Assembly: GCA_021613535.1 (NCBI GenBank)
Contig: CP075492.1
Location: forward strand, 2,604,001-2,668,000
From: Adineta vaga
Lineage: Eukaryota; Rotifera
DNA length: 64,000 nucleotides
Reading direction: 5' to 3'
Positions within the stretch are counted from its first letter, which is position 1. Every line of letters starts with the position of its first letter. The notes under the pieces are model-generated. The model was not told the DNA's origin, did no database searches, and saw only the letters and a program-made list of their open reading frames with translations. Both the position numbers and the translations under genes were made by a program. This document shows, in pieces, positions 1 to 11,675 of this stretch.

Positions 1-125
1 CTTGTGTAACATTCTTTTATGCATGTTAAATGAGAACATGGGTAAGAAGAAAAAAACAAGATGGTTCTTTTCTTATCATAATCATGATATGTAGGTAAAT
101 CTATGAGAAAAAAACGTATTTGTCG

Positions 126-149
126 CTCTCTCTCTCTCTCTCTCTCTCT
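126..149. repeat. (CT)n microsatellite
   Basis: An uninterrupted CT dinucleotide run of about 12 units lies just upstream of the cysteine-rich exon. It is a simple repeat, and its pyrimidine-rich character could also act as part of a splice acceptor tract. Confidence 0.9.
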
Positions 150-198
150 GTTGAATCGTTAGAAAAACAGTTTGAATATAGATATCTATCTTGCTTGA

Positions 199-354
199 TC
201 ATACATACCTCAAGCGATTGCAGAACGTTGTATTAATTCTGGTTCTATTGGTGTGGGGGCTGGTGCTAGATGCTGTCTTCCCTCTCGTTGTGTTTACGAT
301 TATGCAAATCAGATTGGTCCAGATGGCTTTAAGAATATGGGTCGTTGTGGCTAA
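199..354 (+). CDS. Terminal exon of a small cysteine-rich peptide (partial)
   Basis: In the frame of the TAA at 352-354, the sequence reads through about 45 codons containing Arg-Cys, then Cys-Cys four residues before another Cys, then a C-terminal Gly-Arg-Cys-Gly. The paired cysteines and glycine-rich stretch resemble a small secreted disulfide-stabilised peptide, but I do not recognise a family. A stop at 196-198 closes the frame upstream, so this must be a spliced exon. Candidate acceptors are the AG at 212-213 and the AG at 221-222. The first exon, expected to carry a signal peptide, may lie before the window or around positions 1-42, where a GGTAAGAAG donor-like sequence follows a short open stretch. 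Function is unknown, and exon status rests only on the cysteine pattern and open frame. Confidence 0.35.
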   Translation, partial: SYIPQAIAERCINSGSIGVGAGARCCLPSRCVYDYANQIGPDGFKNMGRCG

Positions 355-616
355 TTCACGTAAGGTTTAGTGATGAAAACGTCTTAGATGTTCCTTGTTT
401 TCGTTATAGGAAATATGCCGTATATATCTTCCAAAAAGCAGCCTTATCAACGATCACTATCATCGAATATTATAACTTAGGTGGTTGCTTCATTAATTCT
501 TCTGGAATATTTATTCGTCGTTCTTTTGAAAATTTTTCCAGGTTCACTTCTAATACGTATATATATATACACGCAGAAAACGATTTTAACGAAAAAGGTA
601 TTATAGTTGTGCTAAT

Positions 617-784
617 GATGTGCATATGAGTGAAATAAAACATTTCACCCAACCACACTCACACTCATCAATAGAATCAGATCTATGTAGCAGATTATGG
701 AAATGATCGAATCGTTCGATTCGATAAAATTTATTAAAATGAACATTTTTGGTAACACGGAGATGAGAGTGTGAGTGAAATTGC
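617..784. repeat. Telomere-like intergenic inverted repeat
   Basis: C-rich units (CACCC, CCACACTCACACTCATC) at 645-669 face a G-rich mirror (GATGAGAGTGTGAGTG) at about 763-778, with a smaller internal pair at 628-650. The units are one-base variants of the TGTGGG bdelloid telomere repeat. The element lies upstream of the PAN/SUEL gene and belongs to the dispersed family described in the findings. Confidence 0.65.
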
Positions 785-1015
785 TACGTTTCTTTTCCTA
801 TAAATGTGCTTTATGATTTTGTCTTAAAAATAATGTATTATTTCCGAGATATCCACTTGGAAAAAAGAACCATGGGCGTATCATGTTTAACTATGTAAAT
901 ACCTATCTATAAGGTAGCGAAATGCGTAGGAAACAATAGCAGTCTATTGACACATTGATTGCTCCTATTTAAAGTTCAGTAATCATTCATTGTGAATAAA
1001 ATTTAAAAAAAAACA

Positions 1016-2170
1016 ATGTACTTTCTTTTCTCTGGCCTGTTTCTTCCCATTATTAATGGTCTTGTCGCTGTCAAAATCATTCGAAACTCATTATATCATC
1101 CAAATTCTCCTTGCGCTTTTATTCGCAATGCTACTTTTGCTAATAATCCATCAATTCAATCATGCATTTGGGAATGTGTGTATGAATATGATTGTCAAAC
1201 CGCAATCTTTTTCTATGATACGAAAAATTGTTCGATGTTTTCTCAATTGTACGAAGAAGGTCGTATTGAATCGTCTGTAAATGTTCAAGCAAGTATTGTT
1301 TGTTATCGGAAAAATCATTGTAAGTTTGGAATGTTCGTATAATTCAATTTAAGACGAGTAAATTTTTGTTAGATCCAAGTAGTACATGTTTGTCTGTTGC
1401 AGAATCAACTCAAGAAAGAACAACAATAATGAAAGGCATAGTTACTACTACACCAAGTATGTAATTTAGAAATATTACACGTCTGTAATATTTCTACGAG
1501 TGACAAGTTTAGGAGCTGATTTGTTCATTCATAACATAAACTCATATTTTTCGTTTCTTTTCTCGCCTAGCTGTCATCTCAGCATCAACGCCTGTCATGA
1601 GCACATTTTCTTCAAATACAGAATATCAGATGATGAATAACATTTCAGAAAGCACTCCCATAACAATTAAATGCGTTTCACCAACAACTAATATCACTAT
1701 TGTGAATGCTTTCTATGGCGTTCATGATTTTGCAAATTGTGCTTGTGCAGCAACTAATTGTACGATAATGAATGTAACTCAAAAACTCTTTTCATATTGT
1801 GCTAACAATGGTAATGCTTCAACGTGTGCATTTAATGTTTCTAATATACTGTTTAATGATACTTGTTATATGGGTCGAAAAACGTTTTCGTTAACATTTC
1901 TTTGTAAGTGACTAGAGAATTTCATATTTGTCGGATGCTAATAAATATTTCTGTATAAACCTATACAAATGGACTATACGAATTGCTCTATCGTTCACTA
2001 CAAGGGAAAAGATTAGAAGGACACAAACACCCTTTTTTGTGGCGAAGATATCGCGTACAATTAGTAATTCAATAACGAAAATATCGAACAATGGTATTTC
2101 ACTTGTTTATCTTTTATTTTATTTTTCAATCATTTTATGTTGCCATTTTGTCTGTATTTTATCATTATGA
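1016..2170 (+). CDS. PAN/apple-like plus SUEL-lectin-like membrane protein
   Basis: The first exon (1016-1319) starts with a hydrophobic signal peptide (MYFLFSGLFLPIING) followed by a six-cysteine PAN/apple-like domain with a SCIWECVYEYDC core. Intron 1 is 1320-1372. Exon 2 (1373-1456) is a Thr-rich linker and intron 2 is about 1457-1570. Exon 3 from 1571 carries a cysteine pattern resembling sea-urchin-egg-lectin (SUEL) galactose-binding domains, with a NAFYG motif and FNDTC near its end, and several N-glycosylation sites. A GTAAGT at 1909 suggests splicing to a last exon near 2007-2170 that ends in a hydrophobic tail, which would make a membrane-anchored lectin. If this splice is not used, the protein ends at 1911 and is secreted. 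The first two introns keep phase. The last exon is the least certain part. Confidence 0.6.
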
Positions 2171-2532
2171 CGTATTAGTCCTCAAGTATCGCATATGAAG
2201 ACTATTATGAACAGACAGAAACTGAAATCTTTATATATATATATAGTTGATTGTTTTCATCACTTAATTATTCATCCTTTCGAGACGAAGTTTCTTCTTG
2301 AGAAAATTAAGTTTCTGTTCTTTACAATCATTTATCACAAGTCTTTTCGAGTGTGATAAAGTGAGAAAAAGTCAATTACATCAAATTCAACATCATATTT
2401 TCTGTATTCGAAGTGATCATTGATTCATTCTTGTCTTCGACCTGAATATTTAATTTACAGAAATATTTTATGTACCTAGAAGTTATTTCATTAAATAAGT
2501 TTCAAACTTTTAATCTACTTATAATTTTCTTG
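2171..2532. other. Intergenic
   Basis: AT-rich sequence with no supported gene. A short TA run lies at about 2231-2245. Nothing else is recognised before the GPCR remnant. Confidence 0.6.
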
Positions 2533-3463
2533 AAACATAATTCTTTTATTCATTTTCTGTTACAATCATGTCAAATTTTCTTTGGTACAATTGGAAATAT
2601 TTTCAATATAATCATTTTTACTCGTCGCGAATTACGAAATAATCCATGTTCATTATATTTTCTAGTTGGTTCGATCAATAATTGTTTCATACTTGATTAT
2701 AGCTTGCTAAAAAATTATCTTTTAATTAATTGGAATTTAGATCCAGCAAATAACAATAATATTTATTGTAAAGTACGATATTTTTTTACTTTTTCATCTT
2801 TAAATCTTGCTTTATGGTTTATTGTTTTTGCAACTATTGATCGTTATCTTTCAAGTTCACCTATTGTTCGATTTCGCCAATGAAGTAATTTATTCATCTC
2901 ACGAAAGATTATTTCAATAACAATTATATTAGTCTATCTAAGTTATATACATGTATTTATTTAAATTTTTTTGCTACAATTACGTTTTGTATTCTACCAA
3001 TTCTGTTAATGAGTATTTTTAGTATTTTAACCGTTATTCATGTTCGAAATACTCGTCGAGGAATACGTTTACGTTCAAATGATCGTCAATTATCGATAAT
3101 GTTGTTATTTCAAGTATTTGTAACAACTTTAATATCTATACCTTACTTCACTCTTGCTTTATTTTTTGCAATTGGACTTCGTCTATTACAACATAAACTA
3201 TTATCAACTGAACAAGCTATTTATGATTTTTGTGAAAATATTTTGGATTACTTTATTATACAAATCCGGTTTTAACTTTTTATATTTATACAATAACAGG
3301 TTCAAAATTTCGTCGAGAATTTTTACATTGTTTTCAATATGGTTTGAAAAGATGTGTACCGTTAAGAATTCAATACATATTAAATTTTGATGAAAATCAA
3401 AATACACACCCAAATAATATACTTTTGGCAAGAACAAACAATGTTATTGTTCATATTGAATAG
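2533..3463 (+). pseudogene. Decayed rhodopsin-like GPCR
   Basis: Pieces of a seven-helix receptor follow one another in different frames. TM1, with a GTIGNIFNIIIF-like segment and a basic loop, through TM3 and an IDRY-type motif run to a stop at 2881-2883. TM5-TM6 lie in another frame from 3009. A TM7 segment with NPVLTFYIYT and a tail ending at 3461-3463 lies in a third frame. The region between TM3 and TM5 has stops and is shortened. Intact family members in the window (25811-26731 and 63503-64000) are uninterrupted, so this copy is inferred to be dead. At least three frame disruptions are visible, and no intron of normal size would join all the pieces. Confidence 0.7.
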
Positions 3464-3576
3464 AAAAAATAAATAAATAAACATTTTTTGTTAGATTGAC
3501 TGATTTGATGTTACTATAGTTAGTTTATTTCTTTCGTTAATAAACACAAAATAACCCGTGTCCTTGTAGAATTAGA

Positions 3577-3640
3577 GGAGTGAGTGCTGATGTGGACAAG
3601 GCGATGCGACTTCACATCCATATCCACCCACACCCACAAG
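3577..3640. repeat. Telomere-like hairpin between convergent genes
   Basis: GAGTGAGTGCTGATGTGG (from 3580) is partly complementary to CCACATCCATATCCACCC-type units at about 3612-3636. It lies directly after the phospholipase A2 stop and after the GPCR remnant, so it occupies a convergent 3' interval. Confidence 0.65.
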
Positions 3641-4063
3641 TTATCCAGTTTTACAACCATGTTTTTTCTGTGCACTATTATATGCGAAACTGCCGATTGC
3701 ATTAACTACTTGGTAGAGATTTCGTCCATCTAATTTGCAAGCTGATTGACGGAATTGTTCCCACCATTCGAACCAACCTTTTAATCGTCCACAAACACTA
3801 TTTAAACACACACGAAAATCATTATCACATGAAGCTTGTGTTCTTCCACAGGTATCGTAACAGCGATCATGAGCATTACAACATGAGATGAGTACACCTT
3901 CACCGACTAGTTGTAAGCTTGCATCAATATTGAAATAACCAGGTCCACATCCATTGACTTGACGTCGTTGAAGACGAGAGCGAGTACCATGGACAGTATA
4001 GACAAGTCCAAAGAGAAGAAAACAGATGTAGCTTAGTCGAATCATATTAATGTATGTTTTCAA
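3641..4063 (-). CDS. Secreted phospholipase A2, group XII-like
   Basis: A single-exon protein of up to 140 residues. sPLA2 hydrolyses the sn-2 ester of phospholipids in a Ca2+-dependent way. The signature is CCNAHDRCYDTCG (about residues 61-73), with the catalytic His65-Asp66 pair, and a CGPGY segment upstream that fits the short calcium-binding region. The spacing of the following cysteines (C79, C86, C91) resembles group XII sPLA2. The start is ambiguous: Met1 at 4063, or Met7 at 4045, which gives a compact signal peptide (MIRLSYICFLLFGLVYTVHG) and is preferred. A dibasic RLQRRQ follows the signal and could be a propeptide cleavage site. The enzyme should be secreted. Confidence 0.85.
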   Translation of the reverse strand: MKTYINMIRLSYICFLLFGLVYTVHGTRSRLQRRQVNGCGPGYFNIDASLQLVGEGVLISCCNAHDRCYDTCGRTQASCDNDFRVCLNSVCGRLKGWFEWWEQFRQSACKLDGRNLYQVVNAIGSFAYNSAQKKHGCKTG

Positions 4064-5232
4064 ATACAGTTATGTAGAATGACAATTAAATCATATTCAG
4101 TGTTTTTATATAGGATTGAAAGGAAGTAAATAATGAAATAATAGAGTGTAATAGAAAAGATTAACATAGACAAAGGTAAAAATAAATATGCACAATAGTT
4201 TTTCTTTTTCACAACCCTGTCCATCTGCGCGAGAAAGGCTAAGGGGTAGACCTGAGAAACCTGATATAGCAAGTGGATAAAAAATCGAAATTGTTTGTTA
4301 AATTGATTTTCAATAATACTCTTTAAATATATCACATACATTTACTTTTTTATTCACAACACGATTCTTAAATATTTATATAAGTGATAGAAAAGTAATA
4401 GGAAGAGCAATATCGTTGTTTTTCTCAAATTTTTCTTCATTTCCCATGGTCAATTGAACTTTTTATTTGACAAATATAAGATGTTCTTGAACTCATCGAT
4501 GTATATATTTCATTGGCACAAAATCTGCATAATTCTCTTCATAAATAATGAGTCATCAGTCTCGTATGAATATAAACCAATTTTGCTACCGCGATTAAGA
4601 TATTGTTAGCGTCATAGAAGAGACATGTCACTAATACAGAATTACTATTGAAGGTATGAGAATATTGATGGGTGCCAGTTAGTGTCTCTATCCACCCACA
4701 CCCTGATAAACAACTTTAGTGTTTTTTATTTATACATATCAGACTCACCGACAAGAAATCTTTTGTTTTAACAGTTGAATATAACAACAGAACGACCGTT
4801 ATGAACTATGAATAAATATCTCTTTTCGTCTGATATACATATATGCTTAATACAATAGCTAAAATACTGTATCAATGCAAAGGAAAACAAACTAATTTCA
4901 AATCACGAAAACATTTGAATTCACAGAAATCATGAAATCATAGAAATGAATTTGTTTTCCTTTTGCATGTATGTATATATGTATGTATGTATGCATGTTT
5001 CCATCAAAAAGAAAAATATATCATAACATAGTGCGAGTAATCAATGTATGTAATTGCATATTATATAATGTACATCATATATTCATTTCCTTATTTTGAT
5101 ATTGGAAAAATCAAATAAAAAAGGTAAATGTGACTACTATATATTCTCATCACACCACAAACTCAAAGGACAATATAAAGAAATAGATAGTTTCTTATTT
5201 TCGTACTCAATCTTGAAAATACGAAAAGAATT
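4064..5232. other. Intergenic with hairpin and TATG repeat
   Basis: No gene is supported in this 1.2 kb. It contains a telomere-like hairpin at about 4668-4705 (GATGGGTG facing CCACCCACACCCTGAT) and a short TATG-type microsatellite at about 4969-4998. The two flanking genes are divergent, so both promoters should lie here. Confidence 0.6.
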
Positions 5233-6159
5233 ATGTGGACAACTTATATGACGTATACAAATGAATATTTGGCCACTGTACTAGATGAACCTCGAGATTT
5301 CCAGCAACTTTATTCGTTTCCAAATACACCCCTATTATCCAGAGTTGATTTACGTCCATTTATGACACCGGTTGTATATCAACACGACATGAACACTTGG
5401 TAAGTGTTTATTTGTTCACCTCCAATGAATCAATCTTGTTTTTCAGTTGTGCAAATGCATTTGCAGGTATCTATGAATATATAATCAAACGTACGACGAA
5501 TTATCATGTTGATGTATCTCGTTTATTTATTAATTATAATGGTCAAATACGATCACAATATGGATATAAAATGAAAGATTTAGGTGTTAGTCAAAGAGAT
5601 ATTGCATTAGGTATTCGAGATCATGGAGTTGTTGAAGAATACCGTTGGCCATATAGTATGCAATTCTTAAATCGTCAACCACCTCATGATGCATATGAAG
5701 AAGCAATGAATAATACAGTTATTTTACTTCGTGTTCCAATTGATATTTTTGCTATTGAAAAATGTTTAAATCATGGTACAGTAGTGCCTATTGATATTGT
5801 ACTTGATAATGATACTGCAACTAATATTCAAATGAATAATGGATTTTTAGTAGAACATCTTCTTGATGATGGATATATTGATAAAAATGCTTTTCATACT
5901 GTTGTTATCGTCGGTTATGATCGACCGGCTCAACATTTCATCGTGCGAAATTCTTGGGGAGAAAATTGGGTAAGTGAAATTGTATAGTATGGCTTTATCT
6001 AGGAACTGGTATTTTTAGGGTGATAGAGGTTATTTCTATATGCCATATAATTTTATATATAATCATCATCGTGTTAATTATGAAGATTATTTATGGACTA
6101 TTCTTCAAATAATACCACGATCAAAAAACTTACCTAGCGTACTTCAATTAGTTGTATAG
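5233..6159 (+). CDS. C1 (papain-family) cysteine peptidase, short form
   Basis: Three exons (5233-5399, 5447-5969, 6019-6159) with introns of 47 and 49 nt give 276 codons in phase. The catalytic Cys56 lies in NTCCANAFAG, six residues after Gln50, matching the papain Q-x5-C oxyanion/nucleophile spacing. The codon for Cys56 is split by intron 1 (TG|T). The catalytic His is in the HTVVIVGYD segment and the Asn in RNSWGENWGDRGYF. There is no signal peptide and no inhibitory prodomain. That differs from cathepsins and fits the shorter C1 clade with a C-x-A-N-A nucleophile motif also found in microbes. An intracellular location is likely. The ATG at 5233 is the first in frame. Confidence 0.8.
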
Positions 6160-6353
6160 TAATACCGATATTAGAATTTTGCTAATAAATAAAAAGTAGA
6201 ATGAATCATATCTCGTCATTTTGAATTGGTCTGACATGATTCATTTCTCGGAGGGCAAATGTCGGCGCTCGTTGTTTTTTTTCTCTTCGTTCTGCATCAA
6301 ATTCTATATAAAAGCCGTGATATTCCACGTTTTTATTACTATTCATACAAAAA

Positions 6354-7142
6354 ATGGCGATTGATCTAAAAGATTTCTTAGGAGAATATTTACTCGAAGT
6401 TAATTCCGATAATGGACATGATGAATCTTATCGTCGAATACCAACGAATGATTTAAATAACAAAGTAGTTGCAATTTATTTTTCGTAAGTATAATCATCA
6501 ACTTTGATTTTATGTTTACGAATATCAATTTTTCAAGGGCTCATTGGTGTGGACCTTGTCAAAATTTAACTCCAATTTTGATAAAACATTATAAAGAAAT
6601 TCAATCTGAATTACATGATCGATTTGATATAGTTTTTCTTTCATCAGACGAAAATGAAGCAGCGTTTGATGAATATTTTCAGTCAATGCCATGGAAAGCT
6701 TTGCCATATTCAGGTAATTATCGAAACTATCAAGTGTCTTATAATCTTTTCGTATATATTTTCAGATCGAGATCGTGAGAAAAAATTGAGCGAAAAACTC
6801 AATGTGGATGGTATTCCAACTCTAGTTGTTCTATCAGCTGATGGAAAAATAATCAGTCGTGATGGTGTTGGTGATATTTACGAACAAAATACTGATGCTA
6901 TTCGATTTTGGTTACAAGGTGGATTAAAATCACCTGAAGAATATGAATGGCTTGGTATTTCTTGTCATGGATGTCAAATGAATCCACTTATAGGTCAACG
7001 ATATCATTGTTCAGTGTGTGAGAATTACAATTTATGTTCAACATGTCAACAGAATGAACATCAACATGAATTGACATTGATACCGCAAAAATTAACTACC
7101 ATAGGAAACTTAGTTTGGAAAGGAATTAAAATAGATGCCTGA
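6354..7142 (+). CDS. Nucleoredoxin-like protein with C-terminal ZZ zinc finger
   Basis: Three exons (6354-6484, 6538-6713, 6766-7142; introns of 53 and 52 nt) join in phase. The thioredoxin fold has a WCGPC redox motif at the start of exon 2, a nucleoredoxin-style FDEYFQSMPW segment, and a cis-Pro turn (GIPTLVVL) in exon 3. The C terminus is a ZZ-type zinc finger (C-x2-C, C-x2-C, C-x2-C, then H-x-H). Nucleoredoxins reduce or hold disulfides and regulate signalling partners such as Dishevelled. The ZZ finger suggests a protein-binding role, which is inference. The gap after the peptidase gene is about 190 bp on the same strand, so each gene probably has its own promoter. Confidence 0.85.
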
Positions 7143-7880
7143 CTTTCAAATCTTGTTTTAATGTCGAATAAAATTGTTCACTAAACGTCTGGTATAACCT
7201 TTGATTTGTTCAAAATAGTAGAAGTTAGTGCGCAGCCATAAGTTCTCAAAGATTTTGATTTAATTTCTCGATCGTAATTTCAAATGATGCTGTCCCTGTG
7301 CTAGTCGTTTGGAAGTAATAGTTAGCTTTCTCGTTTTATCAGACATCGCAGAAAAAAGATACATGACGTCTCTTCTGTATCGTATTTTACACGTTACTGC
7401 TGGTTGATTTTCAAATCAATACTATTTATCACTTCTAAAAGGATTGAATGTCAACGAACATTGAAGTACATGATATAAAATGGGAAGAACTAAAGCAATT
7501 AAAAGCTTATATTTTATCTGAAAAAAAACGTCAACAAATGAAAAACAAGTGGCATTCAATTTGTGTTATTTCAAGACTTTATTTAGTGATATATGTGAGG
7601 GTGTGAATGTGTATTCCACTTACATATAGGATTGTATGAGTAATTACAAAATATTGATTCACATACCTTGATGATGTGCCTAAAGTATTAAGAAAAATAA
7701 GTTATTTTATGACAGAAGTACTTGTATTATAAAATATATCATTGCAATATCATAAGAATATGACAAATTTATAACAAAGAGATAACATATCATTCACCTT
7801 TTAAATATAAAAACGTACTGAAGCCTGCGACTTCTATTTATCTATAAATTTCAGTTTCTTTTCTTTAACATTATTATCAT
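7143..7880. other. Intergenic, possible small ORF and telomere-like motif
   Basis: A 52-codon open frame at 7448-7606 starts with a plausible ATG and is rich in Lys and Gln, but matches nothing I recognise. Its end runs into a G-rich GTGAGGGTGTGAATGTG motif (about 7595-7611) of the dispersed telomere-like family. The rest is AT-rich and unexplained. Confidence 0.45.
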
Positions 7881-9178
7881 ATGCATACTAACAAAGCATA
7901 TATCAACAAATATGATATTCGAAATATTAGATCATACCAATGTTGGCATCATCGTCTATTTAAAATTATTTGTATCACTATTATCCTAATAGTGATAATC
8001 GCTATTACATTGGGTCTTTTGTTAAAGTTTGTTATTCTTATTCCAAAGAAAGCAGAGAGTACTACTACTACAATATCATCAACATCTACAACATCATTAG
8101 TGACAACTACTATTACTCAAAAGTCCAGTAAGTAATATAATTGTGTTCCTTTATTTATTGTATTATATACTGTCTAGGATGGACGAATGGCGGTGATATG
8201 AATGTTGGACGACACGAACATACGGCATCCTATTTATCAAATGGAAAAATACTAGTGACTGGTGGAATTTATAATGCTTCTATTCCAAATGTTGCTGAAT
8301 TATATGATACATCTACTGGAATTTGGACAACGACCGGTATAATGAATGATATACGTCATGGACACATAGCGGTCATATTATCATCTGGAAAAGTATTAGT
8401 AGCTGGTGGATATAATGGAAGTGAATTTTTGAATACTGCAGAGTTATATGATCCATCAACAGGAATGTGGACAATGACTGGTAGTATGAGAGATGGAAGA
8501 AATTTTGCTGCAGGATCTATTTTACAAAATGGAAAAGTATTGATTTGTGGAGGGTTTTATCATAAGACGTATCTGGATAGTGCAGAAATATATGATCCAT
8601 CAACAGAAATTTGGACAACTACTAATAATATGAATGATGCTCGAAATAGACATACAGCATCCTTATTACAAAATGGACAAGTTTTAGTTACAGGGGGACT
8701 TGCAAATCGTGAATATTTAAACTCAGTTGAATTATACGATATAACAAAAGAAACTTGGACGCCTACTAGTTATATGCATGATATACGAGATGGACATACA
8801 GCATCTGTATTATCGAACGGAAACGTATTAGTCACTGGTGGATTTTATGGTAGTGAGGCACACGATAATACCGAATTATATGATCCGTCAACTAGTTCTT
8901 GGAAATCTACAGATAAGATGAATAATGCAAGACATAACCATCAAGCAATTGTATTGAGAAATGGAAATGTATTAGTTAGTGGAGGTTCAAACGGTAATGG
9001 AACTTTGAAAAGTGCAGAGTTATATGATCCATTAATGAAAATGTGGACAAAAATTGATGATATGAATTACAAACGAGAATTTCATGCTGCATGTTTATTA
9101 ACCGATAGCCGAGTGTTAATGATTGGTGGATTTTACGGTGTGGGTGATTTACGTAGTACTGAATTATATAATCCATAA
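7881..9178 (+). CDS. Membrane-anchored kelch-repeat protein
   Basis: Exon 1 (7881-8127) encodes a short basic N terminus, one transmembrane helix (about residues 27-52) and a Thr/Ser-rich stalk. A 50-nt intron (8128-8177) leads in phase to exon 2 with seven kelch repeats, each with a V/L-L-V-x-GG strand and AELYDPSTG-like and W-T/W-K positions. The total is about 415 residues. Seven blades suggest a closed beta-propeller. The positive charges before the helix predict a type II topology with the propeller outside the cell, which is inference. Kelch propellers bind proteins or glycans; no ligand can be named. Confidence 0.8.
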
Positions 9179-9222
9179 TTCTTAAAAAAAAAGTACAAAA
9201 TATTTAATGTTCACTTGCTTCT

Positions 9223-9267
9223 TGAGGATGTAGGCATATTTTCCTGACTCATATCTACACCCACACC
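9223..9267. repeat. Telomere-like hairpin in convergent 3' interval
   Basis: TTGAGGATGTAGG faces CTACACCCACACC across a short loop. It lies between the kelch gene end and the multicopper oxidase end. The remaining 300 bp up to 9569 is AT-rich with no gene seen. Confidence 0.6.
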
Positions 9268-9569
9268 AAATAACAATATCATTTTTATAATAATCTTCTG
9301 AAATATCACGTTACAGTCGATCATGTACTCAAATCAGAAAAAAAAGTACGATCAATATTAATAGAGTGACATAAGCATGTTTTTCGCACTTACAGTCATT
9401 TTCTATGACATTCTATTCATATCTACATAGGTCTATAGATCATGAATGAATAAAAAAATTATTTCTGAAATAAAAAGTAGAGCAAGAAGGAAAATAGTAT
9501 GATCGATCTATAATTGAATTGAATATAGCTTCCACAAGAATGAATTGATGAAATTCGATCTTCAGCAAT

Positions 9570-11675
9570 CTATAAGTAGAAGAAGAAAAATTTATTTAAC
9601 AACGTATAAAATACAGTTTCATCACTAACATGAAGAACAACAGCCATTCCTCGATCGAGATGTGGTTCTGTATGACAATGAAAGAGCCAAACACCAGGAT
9701 TTTGTGCTCGAAAGCGGATTCGCATATATCTAAAATTTAGCTCTCTATTTGTTGTTTATTGTTCCACAGTGTAATAAATCTTACCCTCCTTTTGGTAGTT
9801 GTACTGTGTCCTTAACTAATCGCATATTATTTGTTGCACACGTTTTATTACCTGATTGACATGTGCATACGGCATGTTCATCACATGCGGTATTAAGATT
9901 ATTTGTTACGAATTTTCCTGTTGTCTTGTCCAACACAGCAAGACCCTGCTCAACAATATGAAAATAAAAACCATGTAAATGAAGAGGATGTTGATCATCA
10001 TCGTGATTGACAATAAGCAATTCAATAACATCGTTATATTGAGCTACAATAGCACGATAACATTTCTCGCCATCATTTTCAGTTAATGGTCGACCGGAAC
10101 ATGGAAGAAGTTCTCTTGCTCGTCTAGGATTGAACAGAATAGGTTCTGTCAATGAAGGATATTTCATACCAATATAATTAAATGATTCAAAACCGGTTCG
10201 ATTATCGTTTCCTTTGACCATCGTCAATGAAAGTGTATGTTTGACATTAATTTGAATTGTTTCACTAAGCAGTTCTTGATCGAGATGATCGTCATGTGTA
10301 CTGATATTCAATGGTGTTAGACAGATAAAAGCATTTATTCCATCATCACTATTACTTGGGCCATATTGACTAAATGGGCAATTCAAAATTCGACATGGCT
10401 GTGATACACTACATGTTCGTGGAACGGTTGTCGGTTTCGTTTTAGTTTCTGCATATTGTAAGATAGCATAACTGCGCCATCTACTATTATTGTTATTATC
10501 CATAGTATCAACTCGGACCCAGTAATTGATGGTAGTATCGATTCCAGTAAAATTATCTATGATAATGTCGTATCTTTCACCAACGCCAATAATCAGTTGG
10601 TCAACAATCATCGGTTGAGCAAATGGTATACCATCGGAACTAATTACCTTCAAGAGATGTTTGTCAATGGAGAATTTCAACGAGAATACACTACCACCAT
10701 TGATCAAGCGAAGACGGTAGACTCTATTATTCTGTTCGGATGAGATTTCTAAGTATTCAAAAGGTGTCGTACTTGAACCAATCGTTCCATTTCGTGTGTC
10801 AATATATTGACCACGACCATTGATTAAAATCGAAGTAACGAGCGCTTCAGCAGCTCTTGATCCATCTATTGATTCAAAATAATCAATGGTACCAGATTCT
10901 GTCAATTTTTCCAGATCATTCGGATAAAATTGACCACTTTCAATCAGTAAATATTGTTGTTCACTAGTATAAAAATGTTGCCAATCACTAAGAAGAAGAA
11001 CAAATTCACCATATTCCATCGTGTTAGATTTCTCTTTTGGATGTACGACGAATCCACCCATGAGACCCATTGCTGTTTGTAAATGTACATGTGAATGATA
11101 CCAGAAAGTACCTTGATCGACGGCAACAAATTCATGTAGAAAACTAGAACCGGGTAATATTGAAATTTGTGTTAGTCTTCCAATTCCATCACTACCAGGT
11201 GTATTCACTTGTCGAATGCCATGAAAATGCACACTCAATGTTTCTGTCATCATATTATTAAAGATGCGTACATGTACAGTTTGATTTTGATAAACATGTA
11301 AAACAGGTCCTGGTAATGAATTATTAAAAACGTATACCTATGCAAATGAATAGAAAGTCATATCGTTTTGTCCATTTTAGACAAAAATCCTACTAATTTT
11401 GGATAACCATCAGCCGTAATAATATCGGTCATTGAAAATGTTTGATTTGGATTAGTATAATGATGCAATATACCATCATCGTTAGCAACAACACGAAAAA
11501 AATGTTTATAGAACATAGTCATTGTTGCAGTTGCATGTAATTCAAAAGAACATACGGACATTGAACTTGTGCAAAGATTATTATCTTCATATGGTTTGTA
11601 TATTTCTAGAGTCTGAACATATTGTTGAGAAAGAAGTAATATACTCGTAAGAATTAAAAATAACCAACCCATCAT
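9570..11675 (-). CDS. Multicopper oxidase (laccase-like), secreted
   Basis: Exons at 11394-11675, 9785-11337 and 9570-9729 (introns of 56 and 55 nt) join in phase to 664 codons. A signal peptide ([16 protein letters not shown]) begins the protein. All four copper-ligand motifs are visible: HFHG, WYHSH, HPLHLHG and a final [12 protein letters not shown] in the last exon, which carries the type 1 copper Cys-His and an axial Met. Laccases couple one-electron oxidation of phenols or metals to four-electron reduction of O2. The substrate is not evident from sequence. The last exon is small and can be missed, but without it the enzyme would lack its T1 site. Confidence 0.88.

Noticed and set aside
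345-629. 94-codon frame after the cysteine-rich exon
   Set aside because: No recognisable motif, low-complexity AT-rich content, and it runs through a TA repeat. Probably chance.
7448-7606. 52-codon frame with a plausible ATG
   Set aside because: Unrecognised, and its end coincides with a telomere-like motif. Not enough to call a gene.
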